The notes below the pieces were generated by a model. That model was not told the DNA's origin, did no database searches, and saw only the letters and a list, made by a program, of their open reading frames with translations. A program made the translations under genes and the position numbers. From NCBI GenBank assembly GCA_035236585.1, contig CP141126.1:11917001-11981000 (forward strand): DNA of 64,000 nt. Direction: 5' to 3'. The stretch's first letter is position 1; each line of letters starts with the position of its first letter. This document shows, piece by piece, positions 46,776-58,674 of the stretch. The stretch comes from Warburgia ugandensis. Lineage: Eukaryota; Streptophyta; Magnoliopsida; Canellales; Canellaceae.

Positions 46776-48143
46776 GGTCAAGATTACAGCCTCTTTGCAT
46801 TTAAATTGCATTTAAAACAGCTTTTTGCACTGTATATCGTGAATAAATGCAAAATGCTTGTCTGTACTTGCACTTTATGTTGTGAATATTAATGAAAATA
46901 ATTTTAGTACAAATTTTATAATCCGTCCCTTATTATAAACACCTGTACTCCCCTAATCCAGCATAAAAAAGAAATGAAATGGCATTGAAAAAAAATAGTT
47001 AATATATTTAAGATAATTACGTATTTATAAAATAGTGTCACATTTCATCCTATTTGTCCAAAACCGGATGAGGACAGTTTCAAAACAGTTTCAATGAGAT
47101 TTCATTCTTGAACAAAAATGTATTTTTTGCTGGATTTTATTTATTTATTTAATTTATTTTATGAAAACAAAATTTTATTTTTTGATGGAATTTTTTTATT
47201 TTTTTTCAAGGATAATTGGATTGTGAAGGAGGAAGTCTATTGGCAAAAGTTGTGCGTGGTGTGGCCCAACTAAAGATCACAAAAAACACAAAGGAGCAGT
47301 GCTCGAAGTCACAGGTAAAGAACCTGATGGTTGTTGGAGAAGTAAGACCAGTGTCGACCATATTTGTTCACTTTTGTGGCCAGTTTTTCATTACATAGCT
47401 CCTGTTCAAACACCCAGAGAGAAAAGCTAAGTTTCAGCTGAAGACGTGCAGATCAATTGTCTGCATCATTCATGCCAGTTATAATGAATGACCAGGGTCT
47501 GCAAGCATGAACTAGGAAGAAAAGCAGCAAAAATTATCCGGAAAATAAGGCCATTTTCTGGAGAAAAATAAAGGGATCAAAATTTCATGACTTGAATTCA
47601 TCAAAACAAATGAATTAAGCAATCATAGTTTTGTAGAAAGCATGCCTCAATGCCACATCTGCTCATTGTAAGATTAGTGGCATGATGAAGATCCTTGAGT
47701 AATTCGATCAGTTTGTGGCCGTATCTGTGAACATTGTACAAGTCTGTCTTCATATTGAAGAGATGACAGATTTGTGCCGAAACGGTTAATTTCTGTCAAG
47801 TTCCATTGTACGAGATTAGGAGCAGCAGAAATTTCTACCTGCAGACTGCTTCCACATTTTAGTTCCTTCCACGGTGAATATATCTAATGGAACCTGAATT
47901 CCCTAACTTAATTCTATATATAACAGAAGATAACTAGTCCTAATTTCTTTTGCATGCTATGAAGTTCTGTTTAGTACAAAAGAAAAGAGAGAGAGAGGGA
48001 AACTCACGCCATCATATTGATCAACTTCTTGATCTTCTCATTCCCTCTATGTTAGATCAGCAAATTCAAAGAGACCAGATGAACGGGTGCGATGAACAAA
48101 ATGTGGGACCCATCATGCACAAGTTTGTGTCGGTGTAAATAAA

Positions 48144-48250
48144 AGGTGAGCCTTGACATAAAGGTGGAGTTGTCGCCATGCGATTTAGAGGTACAGCCTC
48201 TTGTAAAAATACAAGATAAGATTGCATACTATAGACCTTTTGTGCTTGAA
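48144..48250 (+). repeat. Au-type SINE, degenerate, 3' truncated
   Basis: Head ggtgagccttgacataaagg, then a deletion across the B-box region (gatttagaggtacagcctc), then caagataagattgcatacta. The copy stops near 48250, shortly before the helicase-like fragment. Confidence 0.75.
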
Positions 48251-48301
48251 TGCAATACAGAATCCTTATCTGCAAGATGGTACCATTACTGGGAGCATTA
48301 T

Positions 48302-49046
48302 AGGCCATCGTTATCTAATGCAAGGGGAGCTGAGTTTTGGAAATGTTGTTCAGCTGGGTCACATATCCTGGACACGTCTGGTACTTGTTCTAGCGTGGAG
48401 CAGATTGGATGGCTGGTTTCTACTGCCATTGATGCTGTCAGTAGGAAAATAAAGGTCTCTTCTAGCCACACCCTTTCTTTTATTCCTGGTGCCATCTCAA
48501 GAAAAAGCTATTAAGGTTTGCATTGATTCTGTTCTTAGCTTTTTGTAATTTGTGTTCATCCATGGCGTTGTTCCATAGGTTGAAAGGTTTGCTAAGTTCT
48601 AAGAAGACCACTCCATGTTGTCTTTAGCTGGAGTGTGAAGAAATTGAAAGACTGATTTGTCTTAGGTTTTGACCAGAACCCGCTATTTGCAATCTGAACC
48701 TTTTCAAGAGAAGCTGGCTTGGACCTTTCTCTTTAGTTTTCGAAGGTTTTTTATCTACCTCAGATTTCCTCAGCTGAACTTCTCCGGAGTTCTTTCCTCT
48801 CATTCGAACTTGACTTCTTATTTATGAAGCTAAATCATGTTTATTTTCTTTCCAGACTTTTCTTGTCGTCATAACTAGCTAGTTCTTGTGATGTTAGTAC
48901 TCTCTGGTGTTACTTCTAATCTGTTTTGCTCATGCTTCACTTGACATTCTTGCTCAGGTATGATCAGTTTCTAAACCACTTAAGCCCCTTGGAATCCGTA
49001 CAATTAGCCTGCATCCTGATGCCTCAATGCACCACCAGATTCAAGG
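48302..49046 (+). pseudogene. DEAD-box-type helicase gene fragment, two broken exons
   Basis: Exon-like piece 1 (48302-48515) reads RPSLSNARGAEFWKCC, then HILDTSGTCSSVEQIGWLVS, then after a frameshift near 48470 FLLFLVPSQEKAIK, followed by GT. Piece 2 (48958-49046, after ctcag) reads KPLKPLGIRTISLHPDA then HHQIQG, followed by a GT donor. The two pieces resemble consecutive parts of a plant DEAD-box-like RNA helicase. The second codon of piece 2 is TGA, where a CGA (Arg) codon is plausible. The Walker A and DEAD-box exons are absent from the surrounding sequence. I infer a partial, inactivated gene copy. The exact parent is uncertain. Confidence 0.6.
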
Positions 49047-51936
49047 GTGAGTATTCTGCCAGAGTTTTTTTCATCTGCACCTGTAAATGAAATATCTTCT
49101 CCATTCCCAGGTCACATAGTCCATATTTATCAGCAAATACTGATTATGGTTGCATCCAAGTGAAGTGATAGAAGAAGAAACTTGATTGAAGCTAATTTTT
49201 ATACTTGTAGCTGTCTTTCTAGAATCTAGAAACTGGGAAAAAAATGGCAGCAAGAGGAATTATTCAAGACCATACATATCCTTCAGCAACCTTAGGTCTT
49301 TCTTAAGCATGTTTGGAGATGCGTTTTGGAGAGGAAGTTTGGAAAAGTTAAAGTCATTTTCCATTTATTCTAAATATTGTCTTGATTGTGATTTCATGAC
49401 CGCCTCTTGACATCTTCAGCAATCGTTGTTAATTGACTGTTCTCATCAAATATGATATCCATTTTCTTTTAAGAAAATATGTAGATAAACTTAATTCCAT
49501 ACTCAGCACAGCTATGTTTGAGAGTTCATTAAATGTTATATACTCCTAGTTGCGGGGGAAGCTTTGTCGTGGTTGAATATCTATCAAAATTTATGCATGT
49601 AGGTATTTGGGTGTCCAGAAACTACTGCAAGGGAAGGCTTGTCATGGTTGAATCTCATCTATGAAATTTTATGCTTGTAGCTGAGTTAAGCATTCACAGA
49701 ACAGATAGGAATAGTAAGAAATGAGGGGAAGCTCCTGCCACAATCTACTCTGTTGTAGTTGGGCGGCACAACAGGCGAAAACATATTATCTGCCACTGAG
49801 CATAGCCTTCTCAGATACAAACTTGAACAATCCCAGTACTTGTAGGTAGGACCAAGGAGAATAAATGCTAGGATGGCTCCGTGCATATAGACAAGTGGGC
49901 ATAGTCTTTGGGGGAGGCCCATCATTCTTCATTCAGGTTCCTTTTTAGATGGGCTACATAATCAAAATGGAGAGCAGTCCATGGTCTTGGCTTTTGCTGC
50001 TTTAAGTTGCAAAATTACAGCCATAATTTCTTAGAGCTTAAAAGGACCATTGAAAAGAATCATCCTATGGTCCTAAATTTAAAGTGTAGACAGATGCTAT
50101 TTGGTGGGAGATCTCCTGCTCTTGGTAGGGCATTGATCTTGCTATGTTGTATGTCATCATACAGAGACAAAAGCTATTTGGTGAGGCCAACACCCCAGTA
50201 TCTCTGACTTCAGATGTTTCTAAGCATCAAATGTGATGAGCCATTTAAATAACCCAAAATCTCCTCCACAGTGTGATTCTAGCCATCTGATCCATAGGCC
50301 TGATCCCATTGAAATGTATAATCCTGACAATTCATTTTCACGGCCCCATTCAAGCGTTACAAAGTCAAATGTTGATTGTGTTGACATGGGTGGCTGTCTA
50401 ACATATGAGTGTTTTACCCGAGGAACAATGACCCACAATAAAAGTAACTGGCTCCGAAAGGAAAGCAATAACATTAGCTCCGGATGTACGCACTCTCTGG
50501 GCCATTGAAAGTTTCAACATCTCCCAAGTCGCTTCTCTGGGAAACCATAACCAAAAGCTACTTCCACTGAACTGATAATATAGTTGGAAATCCAGGAAAA
50601 ATTGCGTAGAAGAAGTCTGAATACTCGCCTAAGTTTCATGGGTTTTTTAGTCCAAAACATCATAAAAGTAGGGGTGTTTAAGCAAAACTCTCCTTGTACT
50701 TCTCTCATAGATGGTGTGGGGAGGCCATTTAGTATTTTTATCGGGACTGTTCATTAGGTCGGTTCCTATCATAGATCGAAAGTCCAATGATCAGGCCATC
50801 ATAATTGTCTGATCATTGCACCCTTGTTACTTGAATAGGGGTCCATTGGCTGAAACTATCAACCATCCAGTTCACTTTGGAGGAGAACACGTGTTTAGAT
50901 TGGAAATGACTTGTGTAAAAGGAAAATAGGAAGCTTTCCTTTTCTATTTCTGGATGCCAGCAAAGTGGAAGTGATCATGAGGATGCACATGCAGTAGTGC
51001 CCGTCTATGGTGATAGTGCTTTGGGCCTACCATTTGCTGGGTATGAAGACATCCAGCTCTCACCCCACAAGTGCTGTATTTGTTTGTCTCTGCAGCTGAG
51101 TCATAGAAGGGGGGCAATGAATTGCAGAAAGAGAAAAGAGGGAAGAATGGTAGGATAAATGAGTGATCCTGCTAAGTGATTCATGTGCCAAGATTTGAAG
51201 TTGAAGAAAACCTCTTAATAGCAGGCAGATCTTTGAAGCGAGAATCGAAAAGTTCCACAATTTTATGTCCCTGTTAGTAGCATCCCAAAATATGGTGTCT
51301 AACAAGGATGGAGAGTGATCCTCTGGATGCCACTCATACTACTGCCCCAATCATTCATCCTCCTTCGAGACCTGACACTTAATATACAACTGTAACCATT
51401 TGTCTCTCAATGCGAGTGCGCAAATGGATCTGTGGGCAAAGTCAGTGCTTGTATGATATGGTTTACAAGGAGAGCCCTGGCGCAACAATAAAGTTGTAGT
51501 TGTGTGACCTTGAGGTCATGGGTTCAAGGTGTGAAAATAGAGACTTTTGTAAAAAATGCAAAGGCTAAAAACTATAAAACTTTGTGGTCTGCCCCTTTTC
51601 CAGACCCTGCAAACAGCTATCGTCCAAGCCGTTTGTGGGACACAGTTTCATGCCCAAAATTCAGTCCAAAGAAAGATTATTAGCAACTAAAAAAATAGTA
51701 CTTTCATCTTGCTAGATAAGAATGGTACGAAGCTCTTCAGAAGCAACGGTTTGCATTCAATAAACTAAAACACAATTTGTTGGATGCTAAAAACATTCTT
51801 TTGGAATGTAATTTGGGCCATCAGATACCCAAATTCAATTCTGTCAGATGATAGGTTTGGATCAATAGAATATAGGGTCCATCAAGAAAAAGTGCTGTGG
51901 AACTTTATACCAGCATTCCTCGTCTTTGTTAGGGTA
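49047..51936. other. Intergenic region without recognised genes
   Basis: No exon or element with recognisable coding was found, apart from a degenerate SINE at 51470-51616. Open frames at 50233-50508 and 51060-51305 lack family motifs and look like non-coding repeat remnants. The helicase-like fragment at 48302-49046 does not continue recognisably into this stretch. Confidence 0.4.
51470..51616 (+). repeat. Au-type SINE, degenerate
   Basis: Head ggagagccctggcgcaacaa, intact B-box region (gtgaccttgaggtcatgggt), then tttgtggtctgcccctttt and ccagaccctgcaaac. The 3' end is lost. Confidence 0.85.
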
Positions 51937-51941
51937 ACAAT

Positions 51942-52293
51942 TGTTGGGGATTTTCGTCCCCGCCCAAGATCATACACACAAAAAACGCAGAGTTTTAACG
52001 TGGTTCGGCCAATAAGCCTACGTCCACGGGAGAGAATGATTTCACTATGAAACTGGGGTTTTACAGAGAGGTATACACGGGGTTTTTACAGAGGAATGGG
52101 ATTCTCCCTTGCCCTCTTGGTATCCCTATAAATAGGGAATTTTCGGGTCTGATTTTCAACCCGTTTTACACAAATTCAAAGGTCGGTGGCCGACGGCCGA
52201 CGGCGGCGCCTGCCCGTTGAAGCCGGTCGCAGCCGCGTGCATGCCGCGCCGCCACCATTGAATACGGCGGCGTCGAAATGGGTCTGACCAACA
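51942..52293 (-). repeat. Copia 3' LTR
   Basis: 352 bp with TG...CA ends. Compared with the other LTR it has an extra segment of about 22-25 bp near 52072-52095 (gaggtatacacggggttttt) that duplicates part of the neighbouring ggggttttacagag sequence. It also differs in the GC-rich stretch around 52215-52255. Confidence 0.95.
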
Positions 52294-52413
52294 AATCTCC
52301 CCCCTCCGTGCCCATTAACCGAAGGAGGTTTCTTCACGTATGGACTTTTGTGCGTAAGCCCATCCCGACCAATTCTCTCGCAACTCTCGAACTTGCTTCG
52401 AGGTAATGCTTTG

Positions 52414-52659
52414 TCACATCATATCCGAACTATTATCATCAGTATGAATTTTCTCAAGCTCTAACGACTTCGAGTCCAAAATATCACGTATCCAATGATA
52501 CCGAACATCAATGTGCTTTGACCTTCCATGAAAAGTAGAATTCTTCTTAAGGTGTATAAGACTTGACCGTCGCAAAATAACGCATACCTCTTCTCGCATA
52601 AAGCCAAGTTCGTTCACGAACTTCTTCATCCACAATAACTCTTTGCATGTCACACACAA
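52414..52659 (-). pseudogene. Copia RNase H C-terminal fragment
   Basis: An 81-residue minus-strand frame with KNSTFHGRSKHIDVRYHWIR and a late HTDDNSSDMM motif, typical of the C-terminal RNase H end of copia polyproteins. It sits nearest the 3' LTR, as expected. Related sequence continues to about 52900 in other frames. Confidence 0.85.
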
Positions 52660-53246
52660 AGAATAAACTCGGCCTCCGTCAGATAAGGCAACCCACTACT
52701 GTAGCTTTGATTGGCATGACACAGCACCCCCTGCAAAAGTAATCAAGTAGCCTGAAGTAGACTTCCTGGAGTCAATAGCACCACCATATACGAATCGTTA
52801 GCAGCCCTCAAGCACGGGCTTGCTGCCAAATCCCAAACACAACTTAGAAGTACCACGTAGATATCTCAATATCCACTTCAATCGCATTCCAATGTTCTTT
52901 CTCGGATTTGAGAAAACTACCACCTTTCTAACCGCATAATGTAATGTCTCGGTCTAGTGCATACCATGGCATACATAAGACCGCTAACAAATTAAGCATA
53001 AGGAACATCTTGCATGTATTCCTTCTCAAAGATCACTTGTTGGAACTTGATTCTTACTAAGCTTAAAATGAGTAGCAAGAAAAGGTGTACTAACCACTTT
53101 AGCTTTATCCATGTGAAATCGTTGAAGTACCTTTTTCTATGTACTTCTCTGAGATGCCCATAACCTCTTATTCTTCCCCGTCACGAATGATAGAAATCCC
53201 GAGAATCATCTCATGGATCCTAAGTCTTTCATAGCAAAGACTTTGT

Positions 53247-53618
53247 TTAGGCCTCCTTCTTTAATCGATCGATCCTTGAAGAGCTTCTTCCAACAATAAG
53301 CATATCGTCGACATAGAGTAGTAAGATGATGAAATCATCTTCTCGAGAATCTCTCGCACAAACACACGTTGATCTCGAAGTAGTCTTTCGATAACCCCGT
53401 TGGGTCATAAAGCCGAACTTTCTCGTACCACCGTCTCGGGAGCCTCGCTTTAAGCCATACGTACTCTTCTTCAGCTGAGACATACTTCTCTTTGCCTTTA
53501 AGCAACAAACCCTTCCGGGCTGCTCCATATATATCTCCTCCTCTAAGTCACCGTGGAGGAACGCTGTCTTCACATCCATCCGCTCAACCTCCAGATCAAG
53601 GTTTGAGGCCAAACCCAA
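53247..53618 (-). pseudogene. Copia reverse transcriptase fragment
   Basis: A minus-strand frame with MDVKTAFLHGDLEEEIYMEQ, then a YGLK block and LLLYVDDMLIVG, which contains the YVDD active site. Small rearrangements are present between YGLKRG and FGF. The frame stops before the rest of the domain, so no complete polymerase is encoded. Confidence 0.92.
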
Positions 53619-54127
53619 TACAACTCGGATTTAAGTCATTTTAACAACCGGAGAAAATATCTCCTCGAAATCAACACCTTTCCTTTGACCAAAGCCTTTC
53701 ACGACAAGTCTGCTTTGTATCGTGGTTGTGAAGTGTCACCTTCGTACTTCACCCCCGTATATCCACCCCATTCTTCAAAGCATGTCCGCTTTAGGTAATC
53801 TTACCAAGCTCAAAAGTGTGGTTGTCTTGTAAGGATTTCATCTCATCCTTCATACCGCAATCCACTCGCATTCTCTTCACTTTCACCGCCTCTGTAGCTC
53901 TCGTGTTCTCCCGTCGGTGAGGAGTACGTACTCATCCGATGAGTATCGAGTGGAGGGTTGACGATCTCTCGAACTTCGCCTCAATGAAACCGCCGGTTCC
54001 TCGGTAGGAACCTTCGTCGAATATCATCGCCTCCGACGAAACATCCATGTCTTCGCAGCTTCATGTTCTCCCTCACTCGATTATCTTGAACATCAACCGG
54101 AGCACCACCATGGTCATTGGTGCCATT

Positions 54128-55040
54128 CTACACTTGGCGTATGTGAAACAGGAAGGATCTAAATTGTGAGTATCCAGTAACTTTGAGTTTCGATACTTTG
54201 GCTTTGTCGATGTGTTCAATGGTTTGGTCTTCCATAAAGACCACATCACGACTTCTAACCACTTCTTCGCAACAGATCATATAGCCCGTAACCAAACTCA
54301 TCCCGCCCATAGCCGATGAAAATGCATTGTTTGGTCTTCGACGTCTAACTTGGACCTCTCATCCTTAGGTATATGTACAAATGCTTTGCACCCAAATACC
54401 CGCAAATGATCGTAAGAGACATCTTTTCCATACCATAGCCGTCAGAACATCCGCATTCAAGGCAACTATTGGAGATAGGTTAATAACATAGGCGGCACAG
54501 TGTATAGCGCTCACCCTGTAAGGAACCGGGCAGCTTTGCCTCGTAAAAGCAAGCATCCGACCCTCTCCATCAATGTCCTGTTCATCCTTTCGCTAAACCA
54601 TTTAGCCGAGGAGTCTTCGGAGGAGTTCTTTGATGTCTGATCCCTTACTTCTTACAATAAGCATCGAAAGGTCCACAATACTCGCCACCGTTGTCTGTGC
54701 GAATGCATTTCACTTCTTCCGTTGCCGCCAACGTACGCTTGAAATTCTTTAAACTTGTCAAGCACCCGATCCTTAGTTTTCAAAACATAGACCCAGAGTT
54801 TCTGGAATAATCATCAATAAATGTGACAAAAATATAATGCACCACCAAATGTGCGTACCTTCATAGGACCGCATACATCCGAATGTACCAATTCAAGTAC
54901 GCCCGGCTTTCGGAAGAATGATGGCTTTTGAAGGAAACTCGTTGTCTTTCCCAGCAAGACAATGAGCACATTTGCTCACCTTGTAGCTTTGAGCCCCGAA
55001 AGCAAATTCTTGACTAGACAACCTAGTCCTTTCTCACTCA
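54128..55040 (-). pseudogene. Copia integrase region, heavily broken
   Basis: The sequence between protease and reverse transcriptase contains integrase remnants on the minus strand, including a KVSKCAHCLAGK zinc-binding end near 54940-54980, PNGVAER-region decay near 54560-54600 and a MGGMSLVTGYMICC segment at 54260-54310. Several frameshifts and stops occur. Confidence 0.65.
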
Positions 55041-55349
55041 TGTGGATCGAGCCGCTGTGCCACAACTCCGAAGAACCACAACATCAACTGCGTTCACGAG
55101 TTAATAGGAATCGAAGCTTGCATCACATACAAGCTAGATGATTTCTTCCCCTCGCGCGACCACAAGCGCTCCCTTAGAGAGCTTCCACTTGTCCATCGCA
55201 AAAGGTACTACGGTACGATCATCATCAAGCTTTCCTAGGGCTGATATTAAGTTCACCGAATATCCGGTACATGTCGAACGTCCTTGAGAATCAACCTTGT
55301 TCCGTTGTTGGTGTCCAAACAGACGGATCCGATACCAAAGAACCTTTGA

Positions 55350-55751
55350 TTACCCATCGTTACCCATCTTCAACACTCCAAAGTCACCAGGGAGTGTACG
55401 AGGTGAAAACTCCCTCTTCGAGGTAACATGAAAAGAAGCACCACTGTCAACAACCCATCCAATCTCATTGGAGGCTAGGTTGATTTCATTTTCATCATGA
55501 GACCACGACAAGGCCCGAAGTAGTGGCATTACACGATCATTCCCCTCATCATTTCTTCTCTCTCGCTTGGCATTTTCTCGTTTGTTCTCGGCTTTCCACT
55601 CGTAACACGCTTTGCAATGTGACCCTTCTTGCCACAATAATTGCATTCCGCATTCTTGTATCTGACTTAGACTTACTCCTGCTTCTATTATTCTTCTCCG
55701 TCCTTTGATCTTGCTTTCTCCCTCGATTTTCTCGAGATCAAAATCTCGCAC
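55350..55751 (-). pseudogene. Copia gag zinc knuckle and protease region
   Basis: On the minus strand a CNYCGKKGHIAK zinc knuckle is readable around 55610-55650, in a different frame from the flanking sequence. It is followed by a GWVVDSGASFHVTSKREF aspartic protease block (DSGA catalytic motif) at about 55400-55470 and VLKMGNDG. Frameshifts separate the knuckle from the protease. Confidence 0.85.
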
Positions 55752-56878
55752 CGTGATGTGGTGACAACTTGAGCTCGTCGCCTCATTTCTTCATTTAGAA
55801 TCGCGCTTCGCATTCCCATGTCACAGCACCACCTGGAGCAGAATTAGCCAGAGAAACACTAAAATTTTCCCATGAGTCAAGCAAAGTATTTAAAAGCCAT
55901 AAACCCATGATATCATCGTCAAACTCGACGCCAACATCGTATAGTTGCCGAAAGCATCCTGGGCCAACTACGCTCAAGTGGCTCGGAAATAGAACTCCCT
56001 TCCTTGTATCTCAAGTGCATCGCTGATTAAGTAGGAATAACTTATTATTCCCTCGTTCTCGACGCGTACAAGGTTTCTAATTTGATCCATAGAGTTCTAA
56101 AGATGTATTTCATTTTGAATATGATTCAAAACATTATCTTCTACCCATTGTCGAATAAAACCACATACTGCTCGTGTTCAAAAGCCCACTCTTCTTCTGG
56201 ACTTATCTTCCTGGGTTTTTGAGTAGCAAAACAGGTAGATGTAATTTCTTCACAAAAAGAAGATCTTTCATTTTTCCCTTCCACTTGTGATAGTTAGTAC
56301 CATTTAAGCAAATCATTTTGCTCATGTTTGCCTCCATAAGTAAAGAAAGGGTACTTACAAAGAATTTCGGGAGAAAATCTTACAAATTTGAGAACACCAC
56401 CGCGTTTGCCAAGAATCGGGTCTATCCCCCTTGAAAACCTGCCAAAAATAGGTCTACTCCAGTCGAATCACTGTTGCAACTCGTTACTATTTCAACTCAG
56501 CTACGATTGCACTCGAATCATTGTAACCCGCACGTTGTAATACGCCATCGTTTCAACTCGGCCTACCGTGCAAATGCGCTACTATTTGACTCGCACGTTA
56601 CAACTCTATACCGTTGTAACTCCGTATTTGCTGAAACTCAACCGTTGGAACCCGCCTGCATCGAGGCCAACTCGATCTTGTAGTATCGCAGCGACATCGT
56701 GGCCGACAGTAATGATGATGCTTTACTGTAGCAACATGATAACGTGCTTTTCACTGTAGCAGCAATGATGATTACTGTAGCAACTGTAGCAGGAACAGTT
56801 TTCTTCCTCCTCTCGACCGGCGAAACTGCAATTCCGTTTTCTGCGTACGTTTCCGCGTAACCGAGCTCTGATACCACT

Positions 56879-57207
56879 TGTTGGGGATTTTCGTCCCCGC
56901 CCAAGATCATACACACAAAAAACGCAGAGTTTTAACGTGGTTCGGCCAATAAGCCTACGTCCACGGGAGAGAATGATTTCACTATGAAACTGGGGTTTTA
57001 CAGAGGAATGGGATTCTCCCTTGCCCTCTTGGTATCCCTATAAATAGGGAATTTTCGGGTCTGATTTTCAACCCGTTTTACACAAATTCAAAGGTCGGTG
57101 GCCGACGGCCGACGGCGGCGCCTGCCCATTGTTGAAATCAGCCACGACAGATCGAGCGCCCGCCACCATTGAATACGGCGGCCGTCTGAAATGGGTCTGG
57201 ACCAACA
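56879..57207 (-). repeat. Copia 5' LTR
   Basis: 329 bp, TG...CA ends, otherwise highly similar to 51942-52293. The plus strand holds ccctataaatagggaa (about 57046-57061) in both LTRs; this contains a TATA-like core on either strand, because the motif is nearly palindromic. Confidence 0.95.
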
Positions 57208-57975
57208 ACAATCTGGCATAAACCTGTTCCTGGCCAAATATGGGGCCAAGTGCCATTGCTTAAAACAATATATGTAAAATGTGTCAACTGGAAATAGGTT
57301 GGTAGTTTAAAAGGCTAAATAATTTTTATCCATAAGAAAAAAAATAAAAATAAAAATCCAAAAGCACATGAATGCCTGCTAGAGCAGTTGGATGAGCACA
57401 AGGGAGGAGGCATCTTTCAACTATTTTACTCTGGGAATAGGAGAGAAGGCAGGTCTTAGCCTATCCAATTTGTGGTATGCTTGTCAAGTAAGTAAAGGTC
57501 AGAGTATGACTAGTCAATGTAATGGGTCCAAACTCATAATATACTATGAGCTGGATCTAACTTTAGTGTTTGGATCTTGATTGAGTTACCCTTAGGACTC
57601 ATTGTTGGTTGTCTCGATCTGATTGGCACTGATTTAAGGGAGAGCTGACCAAAGAACGTTGGAGGTAAAATAAGCTTTTTGTGGAAATCGGGAAAAAAAT
57701 GAAAAGGCAGTTCATATTAGTGGCTTGAGGCAAGGCATGTTCCGGATGATTCTGCGTTCACTGTGCTCTACTGCCATCAATCTACACTTAGAACTACAGT
57801 CTATGTTGCTCTACGTTCTACTCTTGAACGAACCGTTTGCTTCTCTTAATAGCATGTTCTAAGCACCTATAGTATTTACCAACAGAGTCTAATGCATTTA
57901 GTTGCAGACAACAAGGTATTTCGTAGGTCTAAGCTGTTGCCTTTGGCCAGAGATTAGATTTAGAAGAATATGTGA

Positions 57976-58215
57976 GTGCTGTCTCGGCTGTGCTACTGGA
58001 GGCTCTGGGGAAGTCGGAATAGGAGAGCACTCATCTTGGGGTAGGCTTACTACTTAGATGCTTTCAGCAGTTATCTACTTCACACTTAGCTACTCAGTGT
58101 TTACTGTGGGCACTATGACCGGTACACTTGAGGTGCGTCCTTTCCGGTCCTCTTGTACTAAGGAAAGGACCTCTCAATGCCTTAACGCACACACCGGATA
58201 TGAACCAAACTGCTT
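57976..58215 (-). pseudogene. rrn23: Plastid 23S rRNA 3'-end fragment
   Basis: The minus strand matches the 3' part of plastid 23S rRNA: the plus strand reads gaggctctggggaagtcgg, cactcatcttggggt, cttactacttagatgctttc, ggtcctcttgtacta and cacaccggatatgaacc. Several positions differ by C-to-T or G-to-A relative to the conserved sequence, for example tactcagtgtttac where tacccagcgtttac is usual. It is too short and mutated to function. It is an older nuclear plastid insertion. Confidence 0.88.
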
Positions 58216-58532
58216 CTCTCGAGAGTTGTGTATTTTGGTGGAGAGAAAGAAATAGAGAGAATATTCATTTGAAAAGACAAGCCCAGAGCATCTGAAGAAA
58301 AGTGAAGAGACTAATGGAGAAGTCATTAGGGATGCTAATGCAGTGGCAAAGTATGCTTGGGATAATAAAGGAACTTTCATTTGCTTTGATAATCACCACA
58401 TTTTTGTTATAAGACTACCTTTTTTAAAGGCTGTTAATTTAATTATAAGGCACGAGAAATGCTTGAAGTACAACCAATTCCAAAAAAATATGAAGGGGAG
58501 AAGGTCTCCTAAAAGCTCAAACCAACATGTGG

Positions 58533-58674
58533 CTAAGCCTTGGGTGTAACGGTCAAGGCATGAAAACAGCCTCTTGCAAATGCAAGGTAAGGCTGTGTAC
58601 TTTAGGTCTTTGTATTCTGCTCCTTCCCCAGAGCCTGCATAGGCGGGAGCTTCGTGCACTGGAGCTGCCCTTTG
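58533..58674 (+). repeat. Au-type SINE lacking its B-box region
   Basis: Head gctaagccttgggtgtaacgg, then directly tcaaggcatgaaaacagcct and the normal 3' end to ggagctgcccttt. About 32 bp covering the gaccttgaggtca region are deleted. Confidence 0.88.

Larger units (their letters stand above)
46290..48301. other. Intergenic region, AT-rich
   Basis: No gene is recognised. It contains the 3' region of the preceding gene, a 44-bp SINE tail with target duplications (46732-46775), AT-rich sequence (46860-47210) and a degenerate SINE (48144-48250). The open frame at 47216-47398 shows no motif. Confidence 0.4.
51942..57207 (-). mobile_element. Ty1/copia LTR retrotransposon, degenerate (Tnt1-94-like)
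   Basis: Transcribed on the minus strand. The 5' LTR is 56879-57207 and the 3' LTR 51942-52293; both begin TG and end CA. The 5-bp target duplication acaat lies at 51937-51941 and 57208-57212. Just inside the 5' LTR is a primer-binding site matching the initiator-Met tRNA type (TGGTATCAGAGCTCGG on the minus strand, about 56861-56876). Just inside the 3' LTR is a purine tract (GGAGGGGGGAGATT). The order gag, protease, integrase, reverse transcriptase, RNase H identifies copia. Many stops and frameshifts make it non-autonomous. Confidence 0.95.

Noticed and set aside
50233-50508. 91-codon open frame
   Set aside because: No motif; the sequence resembles non-coding repeat remnants and both strands have open frames.
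57976-58215. Functional rRNA gene
   Set aside because: Only a 240-bp piece of plastid 23S with many substitutions; no neighbouring rRNA operon parts.
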